Notes: generated by a model not told the origin, from the sequence alone. A DNA stretch of 64,000 bases from Burkholderia pyrrocinia (GCF_001028665.1 NZ_CP011505.1:558001-622000), one strand, 5' to 3'; counted from the stretch's first letter, positions 28,719 through 38,173 are shown. Numbers and translations are program-made.

Positions 28719-28852
28719 GCGATGGCGACGGCCGTCGCGCCTCTCCGTGGCCGGTCGTTCGTCCCGCATCCGCAGGAACCGGTCACGCGGCCGGATCGCG
28801 CCTTGGCGCGACCCGTGCCGACGATCCCGATCCCGGTCTCCTGGAGAAAACG

Positions 28853-29884
28853 ATGACCCGCCTCGCCTCGCCGTTCCGCCGCCTGCTGTCCTCCCGGCAC
28901 CTCCGTTCCGTCCGCCATGCGTTTGCCGCCGTCGCCGTCACGACGTCGCTGTTCGCCGCGCCCGCCGCGCATGCGGCTCCACCGCTGAAAATCGGCTACA
29001 GCGACTGGCCCGGCTGGGTCGCGTTCCAGGTCGCGCTCGACAAGGGCTGGTTCAAGGAAGCCGGCGTCGACGTCGATTTCGAATGGTTCGATTATTCGGC
29101 GTCGCTCGACGCGTTCTCCGCGGGCAAGCTCGACGCGGTCGCGGTGACCAACGGCGATGCGCTCGTCACGGGCGCGTCCGGCGCGAAGAACGTGATGATC
29201 CTGCTCACCGATTATTCCGCCGGCAACGACATGATCATCGCGAAGCCGCCGCTGCGGACCGTCGAAGGCCTGAAGGGCAGGAAGGTCGGTGTCGAGCTCG
29301 GGCTCGTCGATCACCTGCTGCTCGAAACCGCGCTGCAGAAGCACGGGCTGAAGGATAGCGACGTCACGCTCGTCAACGCGAAGACCAACGAACTGCCGCA
29401 GGTGCTCGGCGCATCGTCCGACATCGCGGCGGTCGCGGCGTGGCAACCGAACGCCGGCGAGGCGCTGAAACGTGCACCGGGTGCGCGCGCGATCTTCACG
29501 TCGGCGGATGCGCCGGGGCTGATCTACGACGCGATCACGGTCACGCCGACCAGCCTCGCCGCGCGCCGGGCCGACTGGGCGAAGGTCGTCAAGGTCTGGT
29601 ATCGCTGCGTCGCGTACATCAACGATCCGAAGACGCAGGCCGACGCGGTGAAGATCATGTCCGCCCGCGTGGGCCTCACGCCGGCGCAATATCTGCCGCT
29701 GCTGAAGGGCACGCACCTGCTCGATGCGACGGCCGCGAAGCAGGCGTTCCGCAAGGGCGACGGGCTCGATTCGATCTACGGATCGACCCGCAACGCGAAT
29801 GCGTTCAACGTGCGTAATGCGGTCTACAAGCAGACGCAGGACATCGACGCGTATATCGATCCGCGGTTGGTGACGTCGCCCTGA
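28853..29884 (+). CDS. ABC transporter substrate-binding protein, putative guanidine uptake
   Basis: A 343-aa periplasmic binding protein of the nitrate/sulfonate/taurine (NMT1/SsuA-like) family. A long Arg-containing signal peptide ends in LFAAPAAHAA near residue 41. The mature part opens with PPLKIGYSDWPGWVAFQVAL and continues with the typical KGWFKEAGVDVDFEWF and AGKLDAVAVTNGDALV. The ATG at 28853 follows CTGGAGAAAA. The gene is transcribed away from the catabolic operon but has its own guanidine-I riboswitch. It is the natural partner of the permease and ATPase at the far end of that operon. The ligand is therefore inferred to be guanidine or a guanidino compound. Confidence 0.9.
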   Translation: MTRLASPFRRLLSSRHLRSVRHAFAAVAVTTSLFAAPAAHAAPPLKIGYSDWPGWVAFQVALDKGWFKEAGVDVDFEWFDYSASLDAFSAGKLDAVAVTNGDALVTGASGAKNVMILLTDYSAGNDMIIAKPPLRTVEGLKGRKVGVELGLVDHLLLETALQKHGLKDSDVTLVNAKTNELPQVLGASSDIAAVAAWQPNAGEALKRAPGARAIFTSADAPGLIYDAITVTPTSLAARRADWAKVVKVWYRCVAYINDPKTQADAVKIMSARVGLTPAQYLPLLKGTHLLDATAAKQAFRKGDGLDSIYGSTRNANAFNVRNAVYKQTQDIDAYIDPRLVTSP

Positions 29885-30340
29885 GGGTGGCCGGCCGTCG
29901 AGCGCAGCCGGCACGCGCAACGCATCGAGTGGCGCCGCGTCGGTGTCGGCGCCCGGCGCCCGGCGCGTGCGCCGCTGTAGCGGGGCCTCGACGAGGCTCG
30001 CTTTCATGCGTGCGAGCGCCGCGTCTTGCAGTCGCACGGCAGGTACGCGGCGAATTCGATGAGCATTGACTGTTGCAGGCCGGCGAGGATCCCGGGCCGT
30101 AATCCTCGGCCTGACGCAATCTGTGCGCACATGCAGACTCTGCCCGCGTGACACCCCGTGTAATCAGGTGTAATCGATTCCGGAAAAAAGCGCTCCTATA
30201 TTGGTGACACTCATTCGCAAGCCTCAAGTTTTCAGGTTTTTCGAATAGAGGAGATCAAACGCCAGTCATCTTTCATTTGGCGTCGAAATTGATGCAGGGA
30301 AATTCGACAATCCCGCACATTCCGTTCGAATGAATCAGGA
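29885..30340. other. Intergenic region upstream of an unknown gene
   Basis: The first half is GC-rich with no convincing gene. The second half (30165-30335) turns AT-rich and contains a short inverted motif, CGCCAGTCATCTTTCATTTGGCG, at about 30261-30283, so a promoter or leader for the next gene is likely. Confidence 0.35.
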
Positions 30341-30347
30341 GAAAATC

Positions 30348-31439
30348 ATGCCGGACATCTTCATCTGGAAACCCGATGAAAACCAGACTTATAACTTCCC
30401 GGAGCCGTATGAATCGATCGCTCCCTCCTTTGACAAGGAAGCTGGCAAATCCTTCTCGATGATCCCCCCCGCCGGAACGTTGACGCTGCTTTCCAGGCAG
30501 TCGTCGGTGTGGGGCGGAACTTTCGACGACGGGATCCCGCCTGTCGAAATCGATCTCCGTAGCGGTGCGCTCGTGATGCGCGGGTTGTCCGGCGATTCGA
30601 AGGGTGTCGATTTCACGATGGGGCCGTATCCGCACAAACTCATCGGTCATCCGTTCGTCAACTTGAGGATTCTCGATGCTTCGTTCGAGGTCAGTCGTTT
30701 CGATACGGTGAATGCCGGCGGTCTTGTCCCGCCGTTGCTCGGCATGTCGATCGACCTCCTCCTCGATCTGGAGATGGCTGGCGCCAGCCGTTATCAGGTC
30801 GACTGCCGACTGTACGCCAGCACCAAGAGGTTGCATCTCAAGGATCGTTCCGCGTTGAAGGTCCGGGCCGAAGAGATCGTGCTGACGTTCAGCGAATATT
30901 ACGTTTCGCCGACGCTCCTGCCCCACCTCCCGGGCGGCAATTATTCGCTGGACATGGAATCGACGGGCGGCACGATGGAAATCGCCGAATCGCGGCTCGC
31001 CTTCGGAAAGAGTGCAAATAGCTCGATGAAGAGCAAGAAAATCACGTTGCGCAAAAGGGTGGGAGTCGCGGCCCAGGAGGATGCAAATGTGAAGTTCGTC
31101 ACCGACTCGGTTGATTTTTATGACGGTGCATCGGCGGCAACATTTTCCATCGCTCATGATGCCAATGTGGAATTCGAAACGTATTCCGGCGGAAAACCTT
31201 TCGATTTCCTGAGCGATAAAAAATACCCCGAGGCGCTGTTCAATTTTCAATCCACCCCGCATTCGAAGAGCAAGGGCAAATTCACGCTCTACGGCGCCGG
31301 AAGCGCGTTCGAGAAATCGGCCATGCTGAGCAAGCGGGTTGTCGCCGTCGACGGTGTACCGCAATCGACCGACAAGCTCCTCAACTTCGATTACGTCCCC
31401 GTCGGCAACACGCAGAACATGGTGGTGTCGCTCAAGTGA
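30348..31439 (+). CDS. Uncharacterised 363-aa beta-rich protein
   Basis: I do not recognise this protein. It starts MPDIFIWKPDENQTYNFPEP and appears mostly beta-strand with polar, aromatic turns. It has no signal peptide, membrane segment or obvious catalytic motif. Repeated phrases of the kind RSGALVMRGLSG, SVWGGTFDDG and KFTLYGAGSAFEKS suggest a repetitive beta fold, perhaps a lectin-like or structural protein. Start 30348 is preferred to an ATG at 30330 because CAGGAG is placed 8 bases upstream of the second ATG. GC content is lower than in neighbouring genes, and AT-rich DNA precedes it, hinting at horizontal acquisition. A hairpin follows the stop. Confidence 0.75.
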   Translation: MPDIFIWKPDENQTYNFPEPYESIAPSFDKEAGKSFSMIPPAGTLTLLSRQSSVWGGTFDDGIPPVEIDLRSGALVMRGLSGDSKGVDFTMGPYPHKLIGHPFVNLRILDASFEVSRFDTVNAGGLVPPLLGMSIDLLLDLEMAGASRYQVDCRLYASTKRLHLKDRSALKVRAEEIVLTFSEYYVSPTLLPHLPGGNYSLDMESTGGTMEIAESRLAFGKSANSSMKSKKITLRKRVGVAAQEDANVKFVTDSVDFYDGASAATFSIAHDANVEFETYSGGKPFDFLSDKKYPEALFNFQSTPHSKSKGKFTLYGAGSAFEKSAMLSKRVVAVDGVPQSTDKLLNFDYVPVGNTQNMVVSLK

Positions 31440-31458
31440 GCAGAAGCAATCCGTCTTC

Positions 31459-31500
31459 GGCTGGCGAGTAACGGGTTCCGGCAACGGCCCGGCTTGCCAG
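31459..31500 (+). terminator. Candidate terminator after the unknown gene
   Basis: GGCTGGC near 31459 can pair with GCCAGCC near 31495 about 20 bases after the stop, with a smaller GC-rich hairpin inside the loop. No clear T-run follows, so this is only a probable terminator. Confidence 0.35.
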
Positions 31501-31693
31501 CCGTGACGCAAGCGATTCTGCGGACGCCAGGCGCGATACAGCGTCTGGCGTCGTGGCGCGCCGCGGACCGAACCGGAATCCGTCGACGGCAGATCGAGCG
31601 GATGGCCGCTCCGCCAGTCGGCTCGGAGCCGACACACCTCCGCGTCCGCGCAACGGCTTTCCCCCCTACGCCGACGAGCGATTCAGACTCGCA

Positions 31694-31830
31694 TCAGCGG
31701 CCGTAGAAAACGACCGGCTCGGGTTCCACGCCCCGCTTCATCGCGCCGGTCACCGCGACGGTGATGCGACGGACCGATGCGTTCACGTCGAAGTTGCCGA
31801 ATTCGTTTCCGGGCTGTTTGAAGGGGCCCA
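31694..31830 (-). pseudogene. C-terminal gene fragment of unknown family
   Basis: The minus strand reads GPFKQPGNEFGNFDVNASVR, then RITVAVTGAMKRGVEPEPVVFYGR and a stop. This has a protein-like composition but no start or upstream body. It directly follows the deleted SDR pseudogene on the same strand, so it may be the tail of a second gene lost in the same deletion. I cannot name the family. Confidence 0.4.
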
Positions 31831-31840
31831 AGCGCCGACA

Positions 31841-32186
31841 TCAGGTGCGATTGATCGACACCCCTCCATCAACCAGCAGCGCCCCGCCGGTCATGAATGA
31901 CGAGGCGCTGGAAGGCAGGTAGAGAACCGACTGCGCAAGTTCGTCCGGCGTAGCAATACGTCCGCGCATAAGTCTCATCCCTGACGTCGCCCGCGACGCA
32001 GACCGCCGTTCCTTTATGTGCGGCGATTTCCCTCACAAGGCTTTCCAACTCGGCCTTGCGACGGGCGGCAACAACTACCGCTGCGCCCTCGCGAGCGAAC
32101 AGCAACGCGGTCGCGCGTCCGATTCCGGAACTGGCGCCGGTGATGATGGCAACCTTGTTTGCAAGCACGTTCATTGTCTTTCTCAT
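31841..32186 (-). pseudogene. Short-chain dehydrogenase with a large internal deletion
   Basis: The N-terminal Rossmann part is intact ([19 protein letters not shown], with the TGxxxGIG cofactor motif, then [17 protein letters not shown] and GDVRDE). It then shifts frame near 31970. In another frame it continues with the normal C-terminal block [34 protein letters not shown] and a stop. About 130 central residues, including the YxxxK catalytic motif, are missing. It is a non-functional remnant of a roughly 250-aa SDR. The start is the ATG at 32186, or the one at 32174. Confidence 0.85.
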
Positions 32187-32344
32187 GTTCGGATTGATCA
32201 GTTGTCAGTCTGGTCGCATCCGGCCGTGCAAGCATGCCGTTTCTTGCTATCAAATTCGGGCGGGGTTTTCGATGGTCAACGGCCCGCCAGGACAATAAAA
32301 ATCGTCTCGAGCGATTCTGAACCGGCCTCGCATAGCGGAATCCG

Positions 32345-32368
32345 TCAGGCGATTCTCGAATCGCCTGA
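32345..32368. promoter_or_regulatory. 24-base palindrome upstream of a P-loop kinase gene
   Basis: TCAGGCGATTC is followed by two bases and its exact complement GAATCGCCTGA. It lies between the divergent SDR pseudogene and the kinase gene, about 80 bases before the latter. It may be a dimeric regulator's operator or a hairpin. Confidence 0.4.
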
Positions 32369-32445
32369 AACCGATCGGTGACGATCCGCCGCTTCAACAC
32401 ATGAGGCACAATACGCGGCTTCGAAATTCCACCGCGGTCAAACAC

Positions 32446-32979
32446 ATGCGCTTCGTCGTCGTCGGAACCAGCGGATCGGGGAAATCCACCTTCTCCAGTG
32501 CACTGGCGGCCGCTGCTGGTTGCTCATACATCGAACTCGATCAACTCTACTGGGGCCCCGACTGGAAAGCCGTGCCGCCGGAACAGTTCGAAAACGCCGT
32601 GCTGGCCGCGACGGCCGGCGACCGATGGGTCGCCGACGGGAACTACAGCGCGGTGCGCGACGTGCTCTGGTCGCGAGCCACGCACGTCGTCTGGCTGAAC
32701 TTCGGGCGATGGACGGTGTTCTCCCGGGTACTCTGGCGCACGGTAAGCCGCGGGCTCATGCGCACCGAGCTTTTTCACGGCAACCGGGAGTCGCTGCGGA
32801 TGGCGTTTTTCTCGAAAGACTCGGTGCTGCTGTGGTCAATTACCACGTTCGACAAGAACCGCGTCAAGTTCGCCAACCTGCGCGACGATCCGAAATACGC
32901 GCATCTGCAATGGACGGAGATTACCGAGCCATCGCGCACCCGCGCGTTCATCGACATGCATGCCCGTGCTGGTCGTTGA
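32446..32979 (+). CDS. P-loop kinase-like ATPase (FlaR/adenylate kinase-related)
   Basis: A 177-aa cytoplasmic nucleotide-binding protein. Walker A is GTSGSGKST within the first 15 residues. ELDQLYWGPDWKAV and RWVADGNYSAVRD are typical of small adenylate-kinase-like or topology-modulation (FlaR) proteins common in proteobacteria. The substrate is unknown. An ATG at 32401 would add 15 residues; the start at 32446 is preferred because relatives begin just before the P-loop strand, although neither start has a strong ribosome-binding site. It is monocistronic, followed by a perfect inverted repeat. Confidence 0.8.
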   Translation: MRFVVVGTSGSGKSTFSSALAAAAGCSYIELDQLYWGPDWKAVPPEQFENAVLAATAGDRWVADGNYSAVRDVLWSRATHVVWLNFGRWTVFSRVLWRTVSRGLMRTELFHGNRESLRMAFFSKDSVLLWSITTFDKNRVKFANLRDDPKYAHLQWTEITEPSRTRAFIDMHARAGR

Positions 32980-33027
32980 GCATGCGATATATCAGGACTT
33001 CTGACTGAAAGTCCGGGACGCCGGGCA

Positions 33028-33076
33028 AACCATACGCCGCGTGCACTTGCCGGAACCCATCGCGCGGCGTATGGTT
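33028..33076 (+). terminator. Perfect 14-bp inverted repeat after the kinase gene
   Basis: AACCATACGCCGCG at 33028-33041 is exactly complementary to CGCGGCGTATGGTT at 33063-33076, with AATTTC following. It is a probable terminator for the kinase gene, and its loop also lies in the leader of the MFS gene that starts at 33112. Confidence 0.6.
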
Positions 33077-33111
33077 AATTTCTCTATCGCCCTTTTCCGG
33101 GAGATATCAAA

Positions 33112-34482
33112 ATGGCTGCCATGCAATCCGCGGCCACGCCCCTCTCCGACGAGGAAGCCCGGCGCCAGTTGCGCCGCGCCGTCATAGCCAGCACGATTGG
33201 CACCACGATCGAATGGTATGACTTTTTCCTCTACAGCACGGTCACCGGCCTGGTCTTCGCAAAGCTGTATTTCCCTCAGTCCCACCCTCTCGTCGGCACG
33301 CTGCAGGCGTTCCTGATCTATGCCGTCGGCTTTGTCGCGCGGCCGGTCGGCGCGGCGATCTTCGGCCATTACGGCGACCGCATCGGACGCAAGGCCACGC
33401 TGATCGTGACCCTGTTGCTGATGGGGCTCGCCACGTTCGCCGTGGCCTTCGTTCCGACCTACGCAACGATCGGCATCTGGGGCGCCGTGTTCCTCACGGT
33501 GCTGCGCTTCATCCAGGGCGTCGGCGTCGGCGGCGAATGGGGCGGCTCGGTCCTGATGTCGATGGAGTGGGCGCGCACCAATGCGCATCGCGGCTTCGTC
33601 GCGTCGTGGCCGCAATTCGGCGTGCCGGCGGGATTGTTCCTCGCCAACCTCGCCGTGCTCGCCATGAGCTGGTTTTCCGGCAGCAGTTTCCTCGCGTGGG
33701 GCTGGCGCGTGCCGTTTGTCCTCAGCATCCTGCTGGTCGCGATCGGGCTCTATATCCGCCTGAACATTCTCGAGACGCCGATCTTCGCGAAGCTGCTGGC
33801 CGAGCGCCGGATCGAGAAGACGCCGATGCTCGAAGTGCTGCGCAAGCAGCCGCGGGATATCGTGCTGTCGGCGTTTGCGCGGATGGCCGAACAGGCGCCG
33901 TTCTATATCTTCACGGCATTCGTGTTCACTTACGGGATCACGGCGCTGGGCGTCACGCGTGAACTGCTGCTGACGGCGGTGCTGGTTGCATCCGTGGTCG
34001 AGTTCTTCACCATTCCGCTGTTCGGGCACGTGTCGGATCTGATCGGGCGGCGGCGGATGTACATGATCGGTGCGGCTGTCGTCGGTGTGTTCGGATTCCT
34101 CTACTTTGCGATGGTCGATAGCCGGAATCCGGCATGGATCTTCGCGGCCATCGTGCTGTCGCTGGTCCCGCATTCGATGATGTACGGGCCGCAGGCTGCA
34201 TTGATTGCCGAGTCGTTTACCGGGCGGTTGCGGTACAGCGGCGCGTCGATGGGGTATCAGCTCGCTTCGGTCATTGCAGGCGGCCCGGCGCCGCTGATCG
34301 CGACGGCGCTGTTTGCCTACTACCATTCGGGGTATGCGATCGCGGTGTACGTGCTGATGTGTGCGGTGCTGAGCCTGGTCGCCGCATCGAAGCTCGGGGA
34401 CTACACGAACAAGGATATTTCGCGGGAATACGACGATGCGCGGGGTCTGGAGGATCATGGGCACGCGCCGCCGGTGACCTGA
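33112..34482 (+). CDS. MFS transporter, metabolite:proton symporter (MHS) family
   Basis: A 456-aa inner-membrane symporter with 12 predicted helices. The N-terminal IASTIGTTIEWYDFFLYST and the A-loop GHYGDRIGRKATL are signatures of the MHS subfamily (ShiA, ProP and citrate/alpha-ketoglutarate relatives). The loop LGVTRELLLTAVLVASVVE and the second-half FGHVSDLIGRRRMYMIGA repeat the pattern. The substrate cannot be told from the sequence; most relatives move organic acids or shikimate-like compounds. GGGAG precedes the ATG. The gene is solitary and converges on the UPF0182 gene. Confidence 0.9.
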   Translation: MAAMQSAATPLSDEEARRQLRRAVIASTIGTTIEWYDFFLYSTVTGLVFAKLYFPQSHPLVGTLQAFLIYAVGFVARPVGAAIFGHYGDRIGRKATLIVTLLLMGLATFAVAFVPTYATIGIWGAVFLTVLRFIQGVGVGGEWGGSVLMSMEWARTNAHRGFVASWPQFGVPAGLFLANLAVLAMSWFSGSSFLAWGWRVPFVLSILLVAIGLYIRLNILETPIFAKLLAERRIEKTPMLEVLRKQPRDIVLSAFARMAEQAPFYIFTAFVFTYGITALGVTRELLLTAVLVASVVEFFTIPLFGHVSDLIGRRRMYMIGAAVVGVFGFLYFAMVDSRNPAWIFAAIVLSLVPHSMMYGPQAALIAESFTGRLRYSGASMGYQLASVIAGGPAPLIATALFAYYHSGYAIAVYVLMCAVLSLVAASKLGDYTNKDISREYDDARGLEDHGHAPPVT

Positions 34483-34518
34483 CAGGGTGGCCGGCGATCG
34501 AGCCATCGAGGAGGCCAC

Positions 34519-37278
34519 TTATTTCTTGTTATCCGCGCGAACGGCGCCCAGCGCTTCGAGCAACGGCCGGAGCGCATCGAGTTCCGCGCCGAAGCCGGCC
34601 CAGTCCCCCGCCTTCAGCCGCTCGATCGCGCGGTCGTAATGGGCCAGCGCCTCGCGGGCGCGCGCATCCGCCGCGCCGCCGGCCGGCGCCGCCGCCGGCC
34701 CCGGCCCAGTCTCCTTGAAGAGCGCCGCGAGCGCCTCGCTCAGGTTTTCCTCCATCACGACGCGGTCGCCATAGGCCGCGATCACCCGTTTCAGTTCGGG
34801 CAACTGGCCCGACGCCGCGCGCAGATAAAGCGGCGACACGTAGAGAATCGAGTGCTCGATCGGCACGACCACGAGATGGCCGCGGATCACGCGCGAGCCC
34901 ATCTGGTTCCACAGCGAGATCTGCTGCGAGATTTCCGTGCTCTGCTGGATGCGCGCCTCGATCTGGTACGGCCCGTAGATCAGCTTGTCCTTGGGGAACG
35001 CGTAGACGATCAGCTTGCCGTACCCGGGCGGGTCGCAACGCGCGGCCAGCCACGCAATCATGTTCTCGCGCTGGCTCGGCACCATCGGCAGCATCAGCAC
35101 GAAGCCGGCCTGCGCGTCGCCGGGCAGCCTCATGATCGTGTAGTACGGCGCCATCCGCGTGTTCGCGGTGTCGCCGCCGTCGATATCGCCCAGCGCGCGA
35201 GGAAACTGCCAGAGGTCCTCGCGGTTATAGAACACTTCCGGTGCATCCATGTGATAAGCGCGGTAGAGGTTCGCCTGGATCAGGAACAGGTCCTCGGGGT
35301 AGCGGATATGCCGTTGCAGATCCTGCGGCATCGCGTCGAGCGGCTTGAACATGCCGGGGAAGATGCGCGCGTACGTCCGCACCAGCGGATCGGAAGGATC
35401 GCTGACGTAGAAGTCGACCGTGCCGTTGTACGCGTCGACCACCACCTTGACCGCGTTGCGAATGTAGTTGGCGCCGTCGCCGACACCGGGCGGCGCATAC
35501 GGAAACCAGCGGCTGGTCGTATAGGCGTCCTGCATCCAGAACAGGCGGCCGTTGCTGGCCACGACATACGGGTCGTGGTCGAGCGCGAGAAACGGTGCAA
35601 TCGTGCGGATCCGGTCCCGGATGTTGCGGTGAAACAGGATCCTGCTGTCGTTCGTGATGTAGTGCGTCAGCAGGATGTTGGGATCGTCGAACTGCCACGC
35701 GAAGAGGCTGCGCCGCGCCGCGCCGCCGATCGCGACACCGTCGCGCCCGCTATAGGACGTGTAGACGTTGCTGTCTCCCTTCGGGTAGTCGAATTCGGGC
35801 ACGCTGCCCTTCACGATCACATAACCCTGCCCGCCTTCACCGAAGTAGATGCGCGGTTCGTCGATTACCGGTCCGCCATCCGCGACCGGCGGAATGTCGC
35901 GCAGATAGAGCGACGGCAAGCCTTCCGTGGATTTCTCCGTGACCGGCGACATCACGACGCCGTTTCCGTGAGTGAACAGCAGATGCAGGTTCACCCAGGT
36001 TCGGGCGTTCTCCGGCAGCATCGTCTGCTCCAGTTCGCGCGCCGACAGCATGACCTGCCGGTAGCCGGAGTCGAGCCGGTAGCGATCGATATCGACGGAG
36101 AAGAACTTGTAGTAAGTCCTGATCTCCTGCAACTGTGCATAGGTATCCATCAGCGGCTGCACATCCCACAGGCGGATGTTGTCGACGGTCGCGCGATTGG
36201 CCTGCAGCGCCGCGAGATTCAGGCCCCGCTCGGCCGCAAACGGTTTGACCTCGATCTGCGCGAGACCGTAAGCCTGCCTCGTCAACGCGATGTTGTGCCG
36301 GATATAGGGCGTCTCGAGCTGCAGCTCGCTCGGCTTGACGTAGAAGCGCTGGAACAGCGCGGGATAGACGATGCCGAGCGCAAACGACGTGCCGAACACC
36401 AGCAGCAGCGCAGCGGCCGGCAGCCGATAACCGGGCCGGCGCATGTTGACCAGCATCGCAACGGCCGACGCGGTGGCGAGGCCGACGAGCAGCCACAGCA
36501 CCGGCAGCATCACGTGGATATCCGTATAGCCGGCGCCGACCACGACGCCGTTGTTGTCGTAGAGCAGCAGAAAGCGCTCGAGCCACCACGACCACGCCTT
36601 CAGCACGAAGAAGAGCGCCAGTAGCGCGGAACCGTGAACGGCGGCAGCCGACGAGAGCCCCTTCGGCCGCCGCAGCGTGATGTCGCCGCGCAGCCAGTAG
36701 ACGATGCCTGCGGCGATCGCGCAGCACACGACCACTTGCAGCAGCAGGTTCTTCAGCACGATCCAGGCGGGTAGCGCGAACAGATAGAAACCGATGTCCT
36801 TTCCGAAGATCGGATCGTGCGCGCCGAACGGCACCTGATGCAGATAGCGCAGTGCAACGTCCCAGCTCGACATCGCACCGGCGGCGATCGCAAGCCCGAG
36901 GAAGGCGGCACCGGCGGCAATGACCACGCGCCATGGAATGCGCGACGCGACGTCTCTTGCCAGCGCCAGAAGGACTTCCTCCTCGCGCGTCGACGCAGTG
37001 TCCTCGACCGGCCAGACATCGACGGGCCCTGCATGGCGATGCGCGAGTAACCCCGACGCGCCGATCGCGCCCGCCGCCACGGCGAACACCGTGACGAACA
37101 GCAGCACCCGCGTGGACAGGATCGTCCAGAAAACGGCGGCATAACCGATCGACGAGAACCACAGCCAGTCGACCAGGACCCCGGTGATGCGCCCGATGAC
37201 GATCAGGCAGGCGATGACGACCGCAGCCGCGATCCCATAGCGTTTCAGGCGAGAGACGGACGTTGCTTGCGAGCGCAT
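34519..37278 (-). CDS. UPF0182 family large membrane protein
   Basis: A 919-aa protein of the UPF0182/COG1615 family. The N-terminal 310 residues hold about seven membrane helices (for example AAAVVIACLIVIGRITGVL). A long extracytoplasmic domain follows, with family phrases such as MLPENARTWVNLHLLFTHGN, YVIVKGSVPEFDYPKGDSN and PYTIMRLPGD-like text at APYYTIMRLPGD. A low-complexity Ala/Gly linker precedes a final helical tail (LERLKAGDWAGFGAELDALR-like). The function of the family is unknown. AAGGAG precedes the ATG at 37278. The gene is single and convergent with the MFS transporter. Confidence 0.93.
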   Translation of the reverse strand: MRSQATSVSRLKRYGIAAAVVIACLIVIGRITGVLVDWLWFSSIGYAAVFWTILSTRVLLFVTVFAVAAGAIGASGLLAHRHAGPVDVWPVEDTASTREEEVLLALARDVASRIPWRVVIAAGAAFLGLAIAAGAMSSWDVALRYLHQVPFGAHDPIFGKDIGFYLFALPAWIVLKNLLLQVVVCCAIAAGIVYWLRGDITLRRPKGLSSAAAVHGSALLALFFVLKAWSWWLERFLLLYDNNGVVVGAGYTDIHVMLPVLWLLVGLATASAVAMLVNMRRPGYRLPAAALLLVFGTSFALGIVYPALFQRFYVKPSELQLETPYIRHNIALTRQAYGLAQIEVKPFAAERGLNLAALQANRATVDNIRLWDVQPLMDTYAQLQEIRTYYKFFSVDIDRYRLDSGYRQVMLSARELEQTMLPENARTWVNLHLLFTHGNGVVMSPVTEKSTEGLPSLYLRDIPPVADGGPVIDEPRIYFGEGGQGYVIVKGSVPEFDYPKGDSNVYTSYSGRDGVAIGGAARRSLFAWQFDDPNILLTHYITNDSRILFHRNIRDRIRTIAPFLALDHDPYVVASNGRLFWMQDAYTTSRWFPYAPPGVGDGANYIRNAVKVVVDAYNGTVDFYVSDPSDPLVRTYARIFPGMFKPLDAMPQDLQRHIRYPEDLFLIQANLYRAYHMDAPEVFYNREDLWQFPRALGDIDGGDTANTRMAPYYTIMRLPGDAQAGFVLMLPMVPSQRENMIAWLAARCDPPGYGKLIVYAFPKDKLIYGPYQIEARIQQSTEISQQISLWNQMGSRVIRGHLVVVPIEHSILYVSPLYLRAASGQLPELKRVIAAYGDRVVMEENLSEALAALFKETGPGPAAAPAGGAADARAREALAHYDRAIERLKAGDWAGFGAELDALRPLLEALGAVRADNKK

Positions 37279-37590
37279 CGAGGCTCCTTTGCCGGGCCGT
37301 CATGCGTGGCCGGCTGCGACCCGATCGGGGTGTGCCGCCGATCCGTCGGTCAGGATCGCGGCCGGCCGCATGTCTGAATGCTACGCCCGTTGCCGGTACG
37401 TCGCCATCCGGCGGCAGGCGCGACGTCGCCGGGGACGAGCGATCGCAGCGCAGTGCAGCAAATTCGTTCGATCCCGCTCGCGGGACGCGATGCGAAGCCG
37501 GGTGGGCACACGGTCAACGGGGCGTTTGCACGCCATCCTGGTCACGCTCACAATGAGTGCTCGGGCGGCTTGCCGCGCCGGAACGGACGG
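37279..37590. other. Divergent intergenic region
   Basis: About 310 bases between the UPF0182 and DUF1810 genes, transcribed away from each other. It must contain both promoters. I see no repeat or RNA element. Confidence 0.35.
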
Positions 37591-37598
37591 AGGGCGAA

Positions 37599-38018
37599 AT
37601 GGACGATCCCCATGATCTTCAGCGCTTTGTCGACGCGCAGAATTCGGTGTATGCGCAGGTATGCGACGAGCTGAAGAACGGACACAAGCGAAGCCACTGG
37701 ATGTGGTTCGTGTTTCCGCAGATCGAAGGGCTTGGCGACAGCGCGATGGCGCAACGGTACGCGATCTCGACATTGGCCGAAGCCGTCGCGTATCTTCAGC
37801 ATCCGCTGCTCGGCGAAAGGCTGCGGGAATGCACACGGCTGGTCAATCAGGTCGAAGGCAGTTCGATCCAGACGATTTTCGGGTATCCGGATTACCTGAA
37901 ATTCCGCTCGTCGGTCACATTGTTCGCGCATGCGACTGCCGACAACACGGTGTTCATTGAGGCGCTCGAGAAATACTTCGGCGGCGAGGGCGATCACAAC
38001 ACGCTCGCGCGAATCTAG
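37599..38018 (+). CDS. DUF1810 family protein
   Basis: A 139-aa cytoplasmic protein. The family hallmarks are DLQRFVDAQNSVYAQVCDEL near the start, HWMWFVFPQIEGLG (residues about 33-46) and the FGYPDYLKFRSSVTLFAHA block. These calpastatin-like small proteins occur across bacteria; the biochemical role is not established. The ATG at 37599 follows GGAGGG. An earlier TTG-type start at 37557 lacks support. It is monocistronic and followed by a strong inverted repeat before the convergent adhesin gene. Confidence 0.88.
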   Translation: MDDPHDLQRFVDAQNSVYAQVCDELKNGHKRSHWMWFVFPQIEGLGDSAMAQRYAISTLAEAVAYLQHPLLGERLRECTRLVNQVEGSSIQTIFGYPDYLKFRSSVTLFAHATADNTVFIEALEKYFGGEGDHNTLARI

Positions 38019-38143
38019 GCGGTGCCGGCCCGAATGAACCTCGACGTAGCGACGTGGTCGTTGATCTTCCGCCCATGTATATCCATCGAGGAGATTCGAT
38101 ATTTCCCGATGCGTTGATTTCAGGCAACCCGTCGAACATCGAT

Positions 38144-38173
38144 GGCCCGAGGTCAACACACTGACCTCGGGCC
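38144..38173. terminator. Bidirectional terminator between DUF1810 and adhesin genes
   Basis: GGCCCGAGGTCA at 38144-38155 is perfectly complementary to TGACCTCGGGCC at 38162-38173 with a six-base loop. It lies between two convergent genes, so it can end transcription from both sides, although T-runs are lacking. Confidence 0.65.
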
